Shown: in pieces, positions 1 to 7,697 of the stretch | How positions within the stretch are numbered: position 1 is the first letter of the stretch | How the letters are laid out: each line of letters opens with the position of its first letter | NCBI GenBank assembly: GCA_002480935.1 | Contig: DLDC01000147.1 | Location: 14,518 to 23,262 of the forward strand | Reading direction: 5' to 3' | DNA length: 8,745 nt | From: Prevotella sp. UBA7782 | Lineage (GTDB): Bacteria; Bacteroidota; Bacteroidia; Bacteroidales; Bacteroidaceae | Notes under the pieces: model-generated | What the model was told of the DNA's origin: nothing | Seen by the model: the letters and a program-made list of their open reading frames with translations, nothing else | Database searches by the model: none | Made by a program: the position numbers and the translations under genes

Positions 1-1025
1 CCGTCAACACCGACGTGGTGTGGGAACGCGACGCTCGCGCGGCACAGCTGGTGAAAGATAACTTCAACTCTATCGTGGCGGAAAACTGCATGAAGGGCGA
101 GATTATTCACCCCGAAGAGCACCGCTACTTCTGGGATGACGCTGACAGAACCGTGAAGTTCGGACAAGACAACGGCATGGCTGTCATCGGCCACTGCCTG
201 GTTTGGCACTCGCAAGCGCCCAAGTGGATGTTTACAGACAGCCTGGGCAAGCCCGTGACACGCGAGGTGCTCATAGACAGAATGTATCATCACATCACCG
301 ACGTAATGACCCGTTATAAGGGCAAAGTGAAAGGATGGGACGTCATTAACGAGGCTATAGAGGAAGACGGAAGCTATCGCCACACGCCTTACCTGGATAT
401 TATAGGTCCCGACTACTTCGTGCTGGCTTTTAAGTTTGCCCATGCTGCCGACCCCAATGCCGAACTCTATTATAACGACTACTGGTTGGCAAGTCCTAAG
501 AAGCGCGAGGGCGTGGTGAAACTCATCAGGATGCTCAAGGCCAACGGCTGCCGCATAGACGCCATCGGTATGCAGAGCCACAACGGAATGGACTATCCCG
601 ACCTCACGGAATACGAAAAATCTATCCAAGCATTCATTGCCGAGGGCGTGAAAGTGCAGTTTACGGAGCTCGACCTTAACGTGCTGCCTAACCCGGAAGG
701 CTTCCATGGAGCCAGCATAGAGCAGAACGACCTTTACAAGGCAAAGCTCGACCCCTATAAGAACGGTATGCCTAAGAAGGCAGAAAAAGCCTTCACCGAC
801 CGCTATCTGAGCTTCTTTAAGCTCTATCTGAAGTATGCTCCTCATGTGGAGCGTGTCACATTTTGGGGTGTTTACGATAAGACTTCATGGCTCAACGACT
901 GGCCTATCGTGGGCAGAACCAACTATCCGCTCTTCTTCGACCGCAACTATCAGCCCAAACCGGTGGTGGAAGAGGTGATAAAACTGTTTACACAAGGTGA
1001 CAAGAACGATAAAAAAGCAAAATGA
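1..1025 (+). CDS. xynA: GH10 endo-1,4-beta-xylanase, 5' end outside window
   Basis: This is a glycoside hydrolase family 10 endo-beta-1,4-xylanase, which cleaves the xylan backbone by a retaining mechanism. Reading starts at base 3; the frame is open to the window edge, so the gene begins upstream and the GTG at 15 is an internal valine, not a start. Counting residues from that GTG, the GH10 hallmarks appear in order: ENCMKG (23-28), GHCLVWHSQAPKW (59-71), WDVINEA with acid/base Glu113 (codon 351-353), QSHNG with His189, FTELD with nucleophile Glu218 (codon 666-668), and the tryptophan-rich end FWGVYDKTSWLND (283-295). Both catalytic residues are intact. The catalytic domain looks contiguous, with no inserted carbohydrate-binding module. 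Only a short N-terminus, where a signal peptide would lie, is missing. The stop TGA overlaps the GH43 start (ATGA). The symbol follows the xynA-xynB pair of Prevotella bryantii, by family and gene order only. Confidence 0.95.
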   Translation, partial: VNTDVVWERDARAAQLVKDNFNSIVAENCMKGEIIHPEEHRYFWDDADRTVKFGQDNGMAVIGHCLVWHSQAPKWMFTDSLGKPVTREVLIDRMYHHITDVMTRYKGKVKGWDVINEAIEEDGSYRHTPYLDIIGPDYFVLAFKFAHAADPNAELYYNDYWLASPKKREGVVKLIRMLKANGCRIDAIGMQSHNGMDYPDLTEYEKSIQAFIAEGVKVQFTELDLNVLPNPEGFHGASIEQNDLYKAKLDPYKNGMPKKAEKAFTDRYLSFFKLYLKYAPHVERVTFWGVYDKTSWLNDWPIVGRTNYPLFFDRNYQPKPVVEEVIKLFTQGDKNDKKAK

Positions 1026-1984
1026 TGGAAGCAAGATATTTATTCCCAAACGACTATATGGCCGACCCGTCGGCCAACGTCTTCAACGGCAAGTTGTATA
1101 TATATCCCTCTCACGACTGGGATAGCGGCGAGGCTTTTGATGATGATGGCGGCCATTTTCAGATGAAAGACTATCACGTTTTGAGCATAGAAGGCGACCC
1201 GATGACGGCTCCTGTGACCGACCATGGTGTGATATTAGACGTAAACGAGGTGCCCTGGGCCGAGAAACAAATGTGGGACAACGATGTGGTGGAGAAGGAT
1301 GGCAAGTATTATCTCATCTTTTCTGCCAAGGATTATAACGGCGTTTTCCACCTCGGAGTGGCTGTGGCCGACCGTCCCGAAGGACCTTTCCTTCCGCAGC
1401 CCGACCCTATCCGGGGCTCGTACAGCATAGACCCCTGCGTGTTTAAGGACGATGACGGCGAGATATATTGCTACTTTGGCGGCATCTGGGGCGGACAGCT
1501 GCAATGGTATAAGGACAATAAGGCTCTGAAAAACGAGTATCTGCCCTCAGGTAAAGAGAATCCCTTGCCCTCGCGCGTGGCCCGCATGACAGCCGACGTG
1601 CTGCAGTTTGCAGAGCCATCACGCCCCGTGCTCGTCGTGGATGAGGCCGGCGAGCCTCTCAAGGCCGACGATCCGCACCGCTTCTTCGAGGCCAGCTGGA
1701 TGCACAAATATCAGGGAAGATATTACTTCAGCTACTCAACCGGCGACACACATCTGCTGTGCTACGCCGTGGGCGACAATCCTTACGGACCCTTTACCTA
1801 TCGTGGCGAACTGCTGCAACCCGTTGTGGGGTGGACAACACACCACAGTATCGTGGAGTATCAGGGCAAGTGGTATTTGTTTCATCACGACTGTGTGCCC
1901 TCCAACGGCGTTACATGGTTGCGCAGCCTGAAGGTACTTCCGTTGCAATATGATACATTCGGAGACATGCATGTAATGAAGTAA
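1022..1984 (+). CDS. xynB: GH43 beta-xylosidase / exo-xylanase
   Basis: This is a 320-residue, single-domain glycoside hydrolase family 43 enzyme. GH43 enzymes are inverting, five-bladed beta-propeller hydrolases. Visible residues fit the family triad: base Asp15 in ADPSANVF (codon 1064-1066), pKa-modulating Asp137 in SIDPCVF, and acid Glu223 in FFEASWMHK (codon 1688-1690). His275 in TTHHS is where the family's metal-binding histidine sits. There is no signal peptide or lipobox, so it probably acts in the cytoplasm (or periplasm if exported another way) on imported xylo-oligosaccharides. The start is ATG 1022, giving ATGA overlap with the xylanase stop; the next codon is also ATG (1025), so either could be used. 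The overlap implies cotranscription and coupled translation. Length and neighbour match XynB of P. bryantii, known as an exo-xylanase/beta-xylosidase. An arabinofuranosidase activity cannot be excluded, because GH43 substrate choice is not readable from these motifs. Confidence 0.92.
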   Translation: MMEARYLFPNDYMADPSANVFNGKLYIYPSHDWDSGEAFDDDGGHFQMKDYHVLSIEGDPMTAPVTDHGVILDVNEVPWAEKQMWDNDVVEKDGKYYLIFSAKDYNGVFHLGVAVADRPEGPFLPQPDPIRGSYSIDPCVFKDDDGEIYCYFGGIWGGQLQWYKDNKALKNEYLPSGKENPLPSRVARMTADVLQFAEPSRPVLVVDEAGEPLKADDPHRFFEASWMHKYQGRYYFSYSTGDTHLLCYAVGDNPYGPFTYRGELLQPVVGWTTHHSIVEYQGKWYLFHHDCVPSNGVTWLRSLKVLPLQYDTFGDMHVMK

Positions 1985-1994
1985 AAACCCGATG

Positions 1995-2110
1995 AAATGG
2001 CTCTTTTTGGCTCATTCTCGATGTAATCAGGCAGTGGAGTATTGAAAATGAAGAGATGAACTATATAGAAACATAAATGAAACATTTGGAAATAGCCATA
2101 AGAGCCATTT
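1995..2110. promoter_or_regulatory. TGGCTC repeats / 11-base inverted repeat, possible operator
   Basis: AAATGGCTCTT (1995-2005) is repeated exactly in inverted orientation as AAGAGCCATTT (2100-2110), which ends 4 bases before the -7 box. A further TGGCTC lies at 2008-2013, in direct orientation and exactly 10 bases (about one helical turn) after the one at 1998-2003. Three copies of a hexamer around a promoter suggest a binding site for a regulator such as a hybrid two-component system, the usual controller of these loci. No binding protein is encoded in the window, so the role is inferred. Confidence 0.35.
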
Positions 2111-2114
2111 TAGT

Positions 2115-2122
2115 TATATTTG
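2115..2122 (+). promoter_or_regulatory. Bacteroidota-type -7 promoter box upstream of susC
   Basis: TATATTTG is an exact match to the TAnnTTTG -7 consensus of Bacteroides-type promoters and is followed by C, as is common. The nearest upstream TTTG (2085-2088, in CATTTGG) is 26 bases away, longer than the roughly 20-base gap usual for a -33 element. The -33 half is therefore weak, which is compatible with an activator-dependent promoter. Transcription would start near 2129 and leave a leader of about 130 bases before susC. Confidence 0.6.
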
Positions 2123-2260
2123 CAAGCGGAAATAACTATTAACTTAACAGATGGCAATGAAAATGAAGAAACCTAACTTACGTATTTAGCCTTCGGGCGT
2201 ATGAAGAGTTATCTAACTAATGAATAATTATCAGAAATAAAACCTAAAGCAATAAAAACT
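2123..2260 (+). promoter_or_regulatory. 5' leader of susC with two mini-ORFs and a UUCG hairpin
   Basis: This A/T-rich leader lies between the -7 box and the susC start. It contains ATG-started frames at 2151-2189 (MAMKMKKPNLRI, then TAG) and 2201-2227 (MKSYLTNE, then TAA). A small GCC-TTCG-GGC hairpin at 2189-2198 begins on the last base of the first stop codon. The region just before susC (AAGCAATAAAAACT) has no Shine-Dalgarno, as expected in Bacteroidota. Whether the mini-ORFs are translated cannot be told from sequence. Confidence 0.3.
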
Positions 2261-5200
2261 ATGAATCTAAAGTTCAAACAATCTACTTTGCTCATGGGGC
2301 TTTGCTCAGCCTTCGCGCTTGCTTACAGCCCTCAGGCAATGGCAGTCACTGGGTTGGCCAAGTCGGTTCAGGCCACTCAGCAGCAGCAAAAGAAGGTAAC
2401 CGGCGTGGTGAGCGATAGCGAAGGTCCGCTCATCGGCGCTACGGTTATGGAAAAAGGTACAAGCAATGGCACTGTAACGGATATGGACGGTAACTTCACA
2501 CTGAACGTTAAGCCGGGTGCTACCTTGGTCATCTCTTATATAGGATATGTGTCGCAGACCATCAATGTGGGCAGCCAAAGCAATCTGAAGGTAAAGCTTG
2601 AAGCTGAAGGACAAAACCTTAACGACGTGGTGGTCATCGGTTACGGTACGCAGCGCAAGGAGGCTGTCACCGGTTCTGTGGCTAACGTGAGGGGCGACTT
2701 GCTGCGCGAGGTGCCCGGTTCGGATATTACCAACGCCCTGCAAGGTCGTGTGGCCGGTGTAGAGATGGCGCAGACTTCTTCTAAGCCGGGTGCTTCCATG
2801 CAGATACGTATTCGTGGTACACGCTCGCTTACGGCAAGCAACGACCCGCTCATCGTGCTCGACGGTATTCCCTTTGCCGGTAGCATCAACGATATAGACC
2901 CCAACAACATCAAGTCGATGGACATCTTGAAGGATGCTTCGGCCACTGCCATCTACGGTTCGCGTGGTGCCAACGGTGTGATTATCATCTCTACATACAA
3001 AGGTTATCAGGAGCAGAGACCCACAGTGACGTATAACGGCTACATGGGATTCAAGACTTTGTTCCACCGCTACCCCATGATGAACGCCGAGCAGTTTACC
3101 AAACTGCGCAAATATGCCAACAAATTCCAGAACGGAACCGACGAAACCTACTGGGGAGAAGAGGGCGCCGTGGATACTGACTGGCAGGACATGCTCTTCC
3201 AGACGGGCTTCACCACCAACCAAGATGTGGGTGTTTCGGGCGGTTCTGCGCATGGAAGCTACAACTTCGGGCTTGCTTACTTCCGCGACGAGTCGGTTAT
3301 TCCCGACCAGAACTTCAACCGTTACTCCATGCATGCGGCCATTGACCAAGACCTGGGCAAGTGGTTCAAGGTGGGATTTAGCACCAACACCAACTACAGC
3401 ATCACCAACGGAGCCAGCCTGGGACTGTATAACACGCTCAGCGCAACGCCTATTGTCAACCCATATAATGCTGACGGCACTCTGAAGAAGCGCGTCAACA
3501 TGAGTAACGATACCCAGTGGGTGTACTCAAAGGAAACCATCGACAACCTGGGCGACTCTTATAAGGACCAGACAAAGGGCTTCGGTACCTACAATAACTT
3601 CTATGGTGAGGTGAAGTGTCCGTGGATAGACGGTCTGAAATATCGCATCAACATAGGCTTGAACTATCGTCACAGCGACTACGGAAACTACGTAGGACAG
3701 GGCGTCTTCTCTGATACGGAGAACGCAAAGTCGCACGCTACGTCGCAAGATCAGACCACAACCAACTGGGCTATAGAGAATATGCTCACCTATGACAAGA
3801 CATGGGGCAAGCACACTATCAATGCCGTAGCCCTCTACTCGGCCGAACAGACCACCTTCAGACAGAAGTATATGTACGGCCTCGACGTGCCTTCAGACGC
3901 TTTCCAGTACTATAACATGGGCTATGCCAATGAGATTACCGTTGACCCGGCCAATCAAATATACTACAAGAGCGGCTTGGAGTCGGTTATGGGACGTGTG
4001 ATGTACAACTACGACAACCGCTATATGCTGAGCTTCGCCCTGCGTGCCGACGGCTCGTCTCGCCTTGCCAAAGGACATAAGTGGCACACTTATCCTGCCG
4101 TATCACTGGGTTGGAACATCTCGCGCGAGAAGTTTATGAGCAACATCAAGTGGCTTGACAACCTGAAGTTGCGTGTTGGTTACGGCGAAACATCTAACCA
4201 GAGTGTTGATCCTTATAAGACGCTGGGCCGACTCTCTACTCGTACCTATAACTTCGGCACTCAAAACACCACTGGCTACTATGTTTCTGAGCTGCCTAAC
4301 ACCGAACTGGGCTGGGAGTACTCAACCACTTGGAACTTCGGTATCGACTTCTCGCTCTTCCAGGGCCGCCTGTCAGGTACGATGGAGTATTACATCCAGA
4401 ACACGAAAGACCTGCTGATGAGCGTCAACCTGCCCAGTACGACGGGTGTGCCCAGCTATATGGCCAACGTGGGTAAGACTCGCAACAAGGGCTTTGAGCT
4501 CTCTCTGAACGGCAATATCCTTAATAACCACAACGGATGGACATGGGATGTAGGCCTGAACTTCTACACCAACAGCAACGAACTGGTGTCTCTGACTTCA
4601 GGATCTAAAGAAGATGAGAGCAACTGGTGGTTCGTAGGACACCCCATCAACGTGATTTACGACTATCAGAAGATTGGCATCTGGCAGACAGATGAGGAAG
4701 AAATGCGCAAGATAGCAGAGCCTGGAGGCAACGCTGGTATGATTAAGATTAAGTATAATGGTGATTATGACGCTAACGGAATGCCTACCCGCGCCTACAG
4801 CTCGGCCGACCGACAGATTATGAAGGTTGATCCTGACTGGGAAGGTGGCTTCAACACCCGCGTGGCCTACAAGAACTGGGATCTCTCTATGGTTGCTTCA
4901 TTCCGCCACGGAGGCACGCTCATCAGCACCATCTACGGCGCTCAGGGCTACCTGAACATGCTTACCGGCCGCAGAAACAACATCAACGTGAACTACTGGA
5001 CGGAAGATAACCCCACCAACGACTATCCTAAGCCGGGCGGTGTAGAGAGTAGCAACAACCCTAAGTATGGCAACTCGCTGGGTTACTTCAGCGGTTCATA
5101 CCTCAAGATGCGCACCATCACGCTGGGTTATAACCTCAAAGAGAGCTGGCTCAAGAAGCTTGGCATCAGCAAGTTCCGCGTTTACGCTACCGTGCAGAAC

Positions 5201-5374
5201 CCCTTCGTGCTCTTCTCTCCCTATCATGACGAGTCTGGAATGGACCCGGAGACCAACTCTTACGGTAATGAGAACCAGGCTGTAACATCATTCTACAAGT
5301 CGCGCCTGCTCGTAGTGGGCTACAATACGCCGTCTACGCGCAACTGGCTGCTTGGATTAAACATAACATTCTAA
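2261..5374 (+). CDS. SusC/RagA-like TonB-dependent outer-membrane transporter
   Basis: This 1037-residue protein is a SusC-family TonB-dependent transporter that imports oligosaccharides across the outer membrane, here presumably xylo-oligosaccharides given the neighbours. In order: signal peptide 1-28 (hydrophobic stretch ending SPQAMA, cleavage before VTG); a carboxypeptidase-regulatory-like beta-sandwich domain about 44-115 (VTGVVSDSEGPLIGATV...GTVTDMDGNFTL); TonB box region LNDVVVIGYGT (120-130), which is the SusC hallmark; plug about 135-245 with QGRVAGV, IRIRGTRSL, PLIVLDGIP and ATAIYGSRGANGVI; then the large beta-barrel to a terminal phenylalanine (LLGLNITF), as required for outer-membrane insertion. 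Length is typical of the family. There is no N-terminal STN domain, so signalling through an anti-sigma factor is not expected. It is followed 14 bases later by its SusD partner. I cannot say whether it corresponds to XusA or XusC of known xylan loci. Confidence 0.96.
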   Translation: MNLKFKQSTLLMGLCSAFALAYSPQAMAVTGLAKSVQATQQQQKKVTGVVSDSEGPLIGATVMEKGTSNGTVTDMDGNFTLNVKPGATLVISYIGYVSQTINVGSQSNLKVKLEAEGQNLNDVVVIGYGTQRKEAVTGSVANVRGDLLREVPGSDITNALQGRVAGVEMAQTSSKPGASMQIRIRGTRSLTASNDPLIVLDGIPFAGSINDIDPNNIKSMDILKDASATAIYGSRGANGVIIISTYKGYQEQRPTVTYNGYMGFKTLFHRYPMMNAEQFTKLRKYANKFQNGTDETYWGEEGAVDTDWQDMLFQTGFTTNQDVGVSGGSAHGSYNFGLAYFRDESVIPDQNFNRYSMHAAIDQDLGKWFKVGFSTNTNYSITNGASLGLYNTLSATPIVNPYNADGTLKKRVNMSNDTQWVYSKETIDNLGDSYKDQTKGFGTYNNFYGEVKCPWIDGLKYRINIGLNYRHSDYGNYVGQGVFSDTENAKSHATSQDQTTTNWAIENMLTYDKTWGKHTINAVALYSAEQTTFRQKYMYGLDVPSDAFQYYNMGYANEITVDPANQIYYKSGLESVMGRVMYNYDNRYMLSFALRADGSSRLAKGHKWHTYPAVSLGWNISREKFMSNIKWLDNLKLRVGYGETSNQSVDPYKTLGRLSTRTYNFGTQNTTGYYVSELPNTELGWEYSTTWNFGIDFSLFQGRLSGTMEYYIQNTKDLLMSVNLPSTTGVPSYMANVGKTRNKGFELSLNGNILNNHNGWTWDVGLNFYTNSNELVSLTSGSKEDESNWWFVGHPINVIYDYQKIGIWQTDEEEMRKIAEPGGNAGMIKIKYNGDYDANGMPTRAYSSADRQIMKVDPDWEGGFNTRVAYKNWDLSMVASFRHGGTLISTIYGAQGYLNMLTGRRNNINVNYWTEDNPTNDYPKPGGVESSNNPKYGNSLGYFSGSYLKMRTITLGYNLKESWLKKLGISKFRVYATVQNPFVLFSPYHDESGMDPETNSYGNENQAVTSFYKSRLLVVGYNTPSTRNWLLGLNITF

Positions 5375-5388
5375 ATATCTTTTGAACA

Positions 5389-7353
5389 ATGAAAAAGCAT
5401 AATATATTTATTGTTGCGGGCCTGCTGGCTGCCGGACTGTCACTGACCGGCTGCTCGGATGTTCTCGATGAGACGACAAGAGAGAACCTAACGCCCGAAT
5501 ATTTTAAGACTGAGAAAGGCGTTGAGGGCGGAATCACCGCACTATATGCCAACCTCCGCAACGTGTGGGGTAATGGCTACTGGCTCATTGCCAATGAAAC
5601 AGGTACCGACGAGTATACTTGGGGACACGGAGGCAATGAGAACGACAAGCCCATAGACATGTCGAACAATGGCGAACTGAACCCAACCAACTGCCGTGCC
5701 GACGTGCTTTGGAACTATGCTTTCTCGGATATCAACACTGCCAATGGCGTGATAGAAAACGCTACGTCGGTTGCCGGCATACCCGAGTCGCTGATCAGCG
5801 AGGCTCGTTTCTTCCGTGCTTTCGATTATTTCTGGCTCGTTCAAGAGTTTGGAGGTGTGCCATTAGACCTTGGCAGTGGCGAGCTGAAGTTCAACACCAC
5901 GGCTGTTCGCATCTCTAAGCGCAACACCGTGCCGGAGGTTTACACCAAGGCCATCTTCCCAGACCTGCTCACTGCCATTGAGAACCTGCCCGAAACAGGA
6001 CGCGTGACGGGCGGACTGACCAAGACAGCCGCACGCCTGGTGCTGGCAAAAGCCTATTTAACCTATGGCTGGTGGCTTGAAAATCCCAACAACATACCCA
6101 CCTATCCTGAGTGCGACCGCACCGATCCTGATGGCCATGATGCCAAATGGTATTATCAGCAGGCTTACAACCTGGCCACAACAGCCATTGCCAACCCCGG
6201 CAAGTTCGGTTTGCAGAAGTCGTTCTACCTTGTTAATGTAGGCTCTAACGACCGCAACAGCGAGATAGTGCTCTATGCTGACCACACCGAGAGCAGCAAC
6301 TACTATGACGGAGGTACCAACTTCGACTGGGCCAATGGCAATCCTCCGGGCAACTTCGCACGCTGGATGTGCCGCTGGGACTATACTTTCCTGGAGACAT
6401 CCAAGAGCGCATCGGCATGGGAAAAGTTCCGTTCTGTAGCTCGTGAGGCCGTTCAGGGCAAGGATCGCCCATGGAAGGAGATGGCTACTCCGCAGGAAGT
6501 GACCAAGGTTACCTTTAAGGATAAGACCTTCGACTCACGCTTCGACGGTACGTTTGCTTATCAGTTCCGTGGCAACTGGGACCGTTCAGGCAACGCCAAG
6601 GGCACTGCTTATAACGCCAACAACCTGCCTGTGAACCCCGGCGACTCTATTCTCACCTTCTTGGATGAGGATGACCCCAACATACAATGGCCTTCAGCAT
6701 CCGACAATGCGGGTGCCGGAAAGAGCAACGTGGGTGCAGGATGGCTGCCTGGACGTGCCGACTGGGTGGTTGGCCCGAGCCAGATAAGCCGCTATAAGTA
6801 TCTCAACCTCTGGAAGAACGGTATCTACCGCACGGACAACGGCGCCGGTCTGGGTCGTCCTAACGGCGACAGCCCCCGTCCTTATCCCGTGCTGAAGTTC
6901 TCTGAGCTCTACCTTATCGGCGCTGAGGCTGCCGTTAAGCTGGGCATGAACACAGAGGCTCGCAACCTGATTAACGTGCTCCGCGCCCGTGCCGGCGTAT
7001 GGACATACGACAATAACCGTCAGCGCGTGAAGGTGGCTGACTATAGCAAGGAGATGGTAGAGGCCACTCCGGCCACCATCACCATCGACTACATCCTGGA
7101 GGAGCGCAGCCGAGAGCTTTTCGGCGAGTGCTATCGCTGGACCGACTTGGTGCGTACGCAGACATGGGACAAGCTGGCTAAGACCTACACCATCTGCGGT
7201 GTGAACGCTGCCGACCGCACTCCACAGGTCGTGACACGTAACATCAAGCCCGAAAATTACCTGCGCCCGATACCTCAGGGACAGATAGACGCGCTGGATA
7301 TGACGGCTGCCGAGAAGGATGCCTTCCAAAATCCGGCTTACCGAGATAAGTAA
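5389..7353 (+). CDS. SusD/RagB-like surface glycan-binding lipoprotein
   Basis: This 654-residue SusD-family lipoprotein forms a lid over its SusC partner and captures oligosaccharides at the cell surface. A lipoprotein signal peptide ends in the lipobox LTGC with Cys22, and the acidic residues after it (SDVLDE) are compatible with surface export. Family signatures in order: EARFFRAFDYFWLVQEFGGVPLDLG region (138-162), the helical TPR-like part TKTAARLVLAKAYL (211-224), then near the C-terminus PVLKFSELYLIGAEAAVKLG (about 499-518), IDYILEERSRELFGECYRW (about 566-584), and the closing LRPIPQGQIDALD...NPAYRDK. It is somewhat longer than the 500-600 residues common in the family. The middle (about 290-490) is rich in Trp, Tyr and Asn, where sugar-stacking residues would be expected. 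The start at ATG 5389 is fixed by the signal peptide and lies 14 bases after the SusC stop, so the two are cotranscribed. A terminator-like hairpin follows. Xylo-oligosaccharide specificity is inferred from neighbours only. Confidence 0.95.
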   Translation: MKKHNIFIVAGLLAAGLSLTGCSDVLDETTRENLTPEYFKTEKGVEGGITALYANLRNVWGNGYWLIANETGTDEYTWGHGGNENDKPIDMSNNGELNPTNCRADVLWNYAFSDINTANGVIENATSVAGIPESLISEARFFRAFDYFWLVQEFGGVPLDLGSGELKFNTTAVRISKRNTVPEVYTKAIFPDLLTAIENLPETGRVTGGLTKTAARLVLAKAYLTYGWWLENPNNIPTYPECDRTDPDGHDAKWYYQQAYNLATTAIANPGKFGLQKSFYLVNVGSNDRNSEIVLYADHTESSNYYDGGTNFDWANGNPPGNFARWMCRWDYTFLETSKSASAWEKFRSVAREAVQGKDRPWKEMATPQEVTKVTFKDKTFDSRFDGTFAYQFRGNWDRSGNAKGTAYNANNLPVNPGDSILTFLDEDDPNIQWPSASDNAGAGKSNVGAGWLPGRADWVVGPSQISRYKYLNLWKNGIYRTDNGAGLGRPNGDSPRPYPVLKFSELYLIGAEAAVKLGMNTEARNLINVLRARAGVWTYDNNRQRVKVADYSKEMVEATPATITIDYILEERSRELFGECYRWTDLVRTQTWDKLAKTYTICGVNAADRTPQVVTRNIKPENYLRPIPQGQIDALDMTAAEKDAFQNPAYRDK

Positions 7354-7412
7354 ATCACTTTTAGAGTATATTCATTCGTTTTCATTTGTGAGTTTATAAT
7401 TCAATAGGTTCT

Positions 7413-7450
7413 TCCCCTCATCCGCTCCGTGATGGAACGTGGTGAGGGGA
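7413..7450 (+). terminator. Rho-independent-type terminator after susD
   Basis: TCCCCTCA (7413-7420) pairs perfectly with TGAGGGGA (7443-7450), and the stem continues inward imperfectly (CCG-CTCC against GGAACG) around a short GTGAT loop. The downstream tail TGTTTCTATCTATCT is only moderately U-rich. The position, 60 bases after the susD stop, fits the end of the operon. Confidence 0.75.
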
Positions 7451-7508
7451 TGTTTCTATCTATCTGGCTTACTGTACTTTACGCTTCTGCCCCTACATAG
7501 TGCCCTTT

Positions 7509-7554
7509 TTGCAATGCGAAATAGGCCTTCTTGCAACGTGAAATAGGCCTTTTG
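7509..7554. repeat. 22-base tandem repeat, two copies
   Basis: TTGCAATGCGAAATAGGCCT (from 7509) is followed 22 bases later by TTGCAACGTGAAATAGGCCT (from 7531). Over the 21-base unit the copies differ at two positions only. The preceding GCCCTTTTTGCAA joint matches the inter-unit GGCCTTCTTGCAA, so the array reads as units joined by GGCC-TT. A partial resemblance, TTTGCAAAAGCGA, appears at 7622-7634. Function is unknown; it may be a dispersed intergenic repeat. Confidence 0.75.
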
Positions 7555-7597
7555 AGCCTCTTAAATGGGTGCTTTTACAAAGTTAAAAGGCCTATTT
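7541..7597. repeat. 13-base inverted repeat around the second tandem unit
   Basis: AAATAGGCCTTTT (7541-7553) is the exact reverse complement of AAAAGGCCTATTT (7585-7597), with 31 bases between. In RNA it could form a 13-bp stem, competing with or supplementing the upstream terminator. The first tandem unit could pair with the same right arm over 11 bases. Confidence 0.7.
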
Positions 7598-7697
7598 GGG
7601 ATTTGAAGGAGATAAATGTGGTTTGCAAAAGCGAGACATCCAGACAGGTAAAGCAAAGAATTATCTGCGAATACATGGCTTTTTGAATTATTATGTC

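Noticed and set aside
15..17. GTG at 15 as the xylanase start
   Set aside because: The frame is open upstream to the window edge, and the GH10 fold needs the preceding N-terminal strand and an export signal. This valine is internal.
1998..2013. Terminator after GH43 at the TGGCTC-T-rich stretch
   Set aside because: The two TGGCTC copies are direct, not inverted, so they cannot form a stem around the T-run.
2306..3349. 347-codon open frame antisense to susC
   Set aside because: It lies fully opposite the well-supported SusC plug and N-terminal domain. Its translation is rich in His, Arg and Val with no recognisable domain, as expected of an antisense shadow of a G/C-third-position gene.
6694..7329. 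211-codon open frame antisense to susD
   Set aside because: It is opposite the conserved SusD C-terminal region, has no recognisable motifs or start context, and is explained by codon bias of the sense gene.
7509..7597. Possible CRISPR array
   Set aside because: Only two adjacent 22-base units with no spacers between them and an inverted copy; no cas genes nearby.
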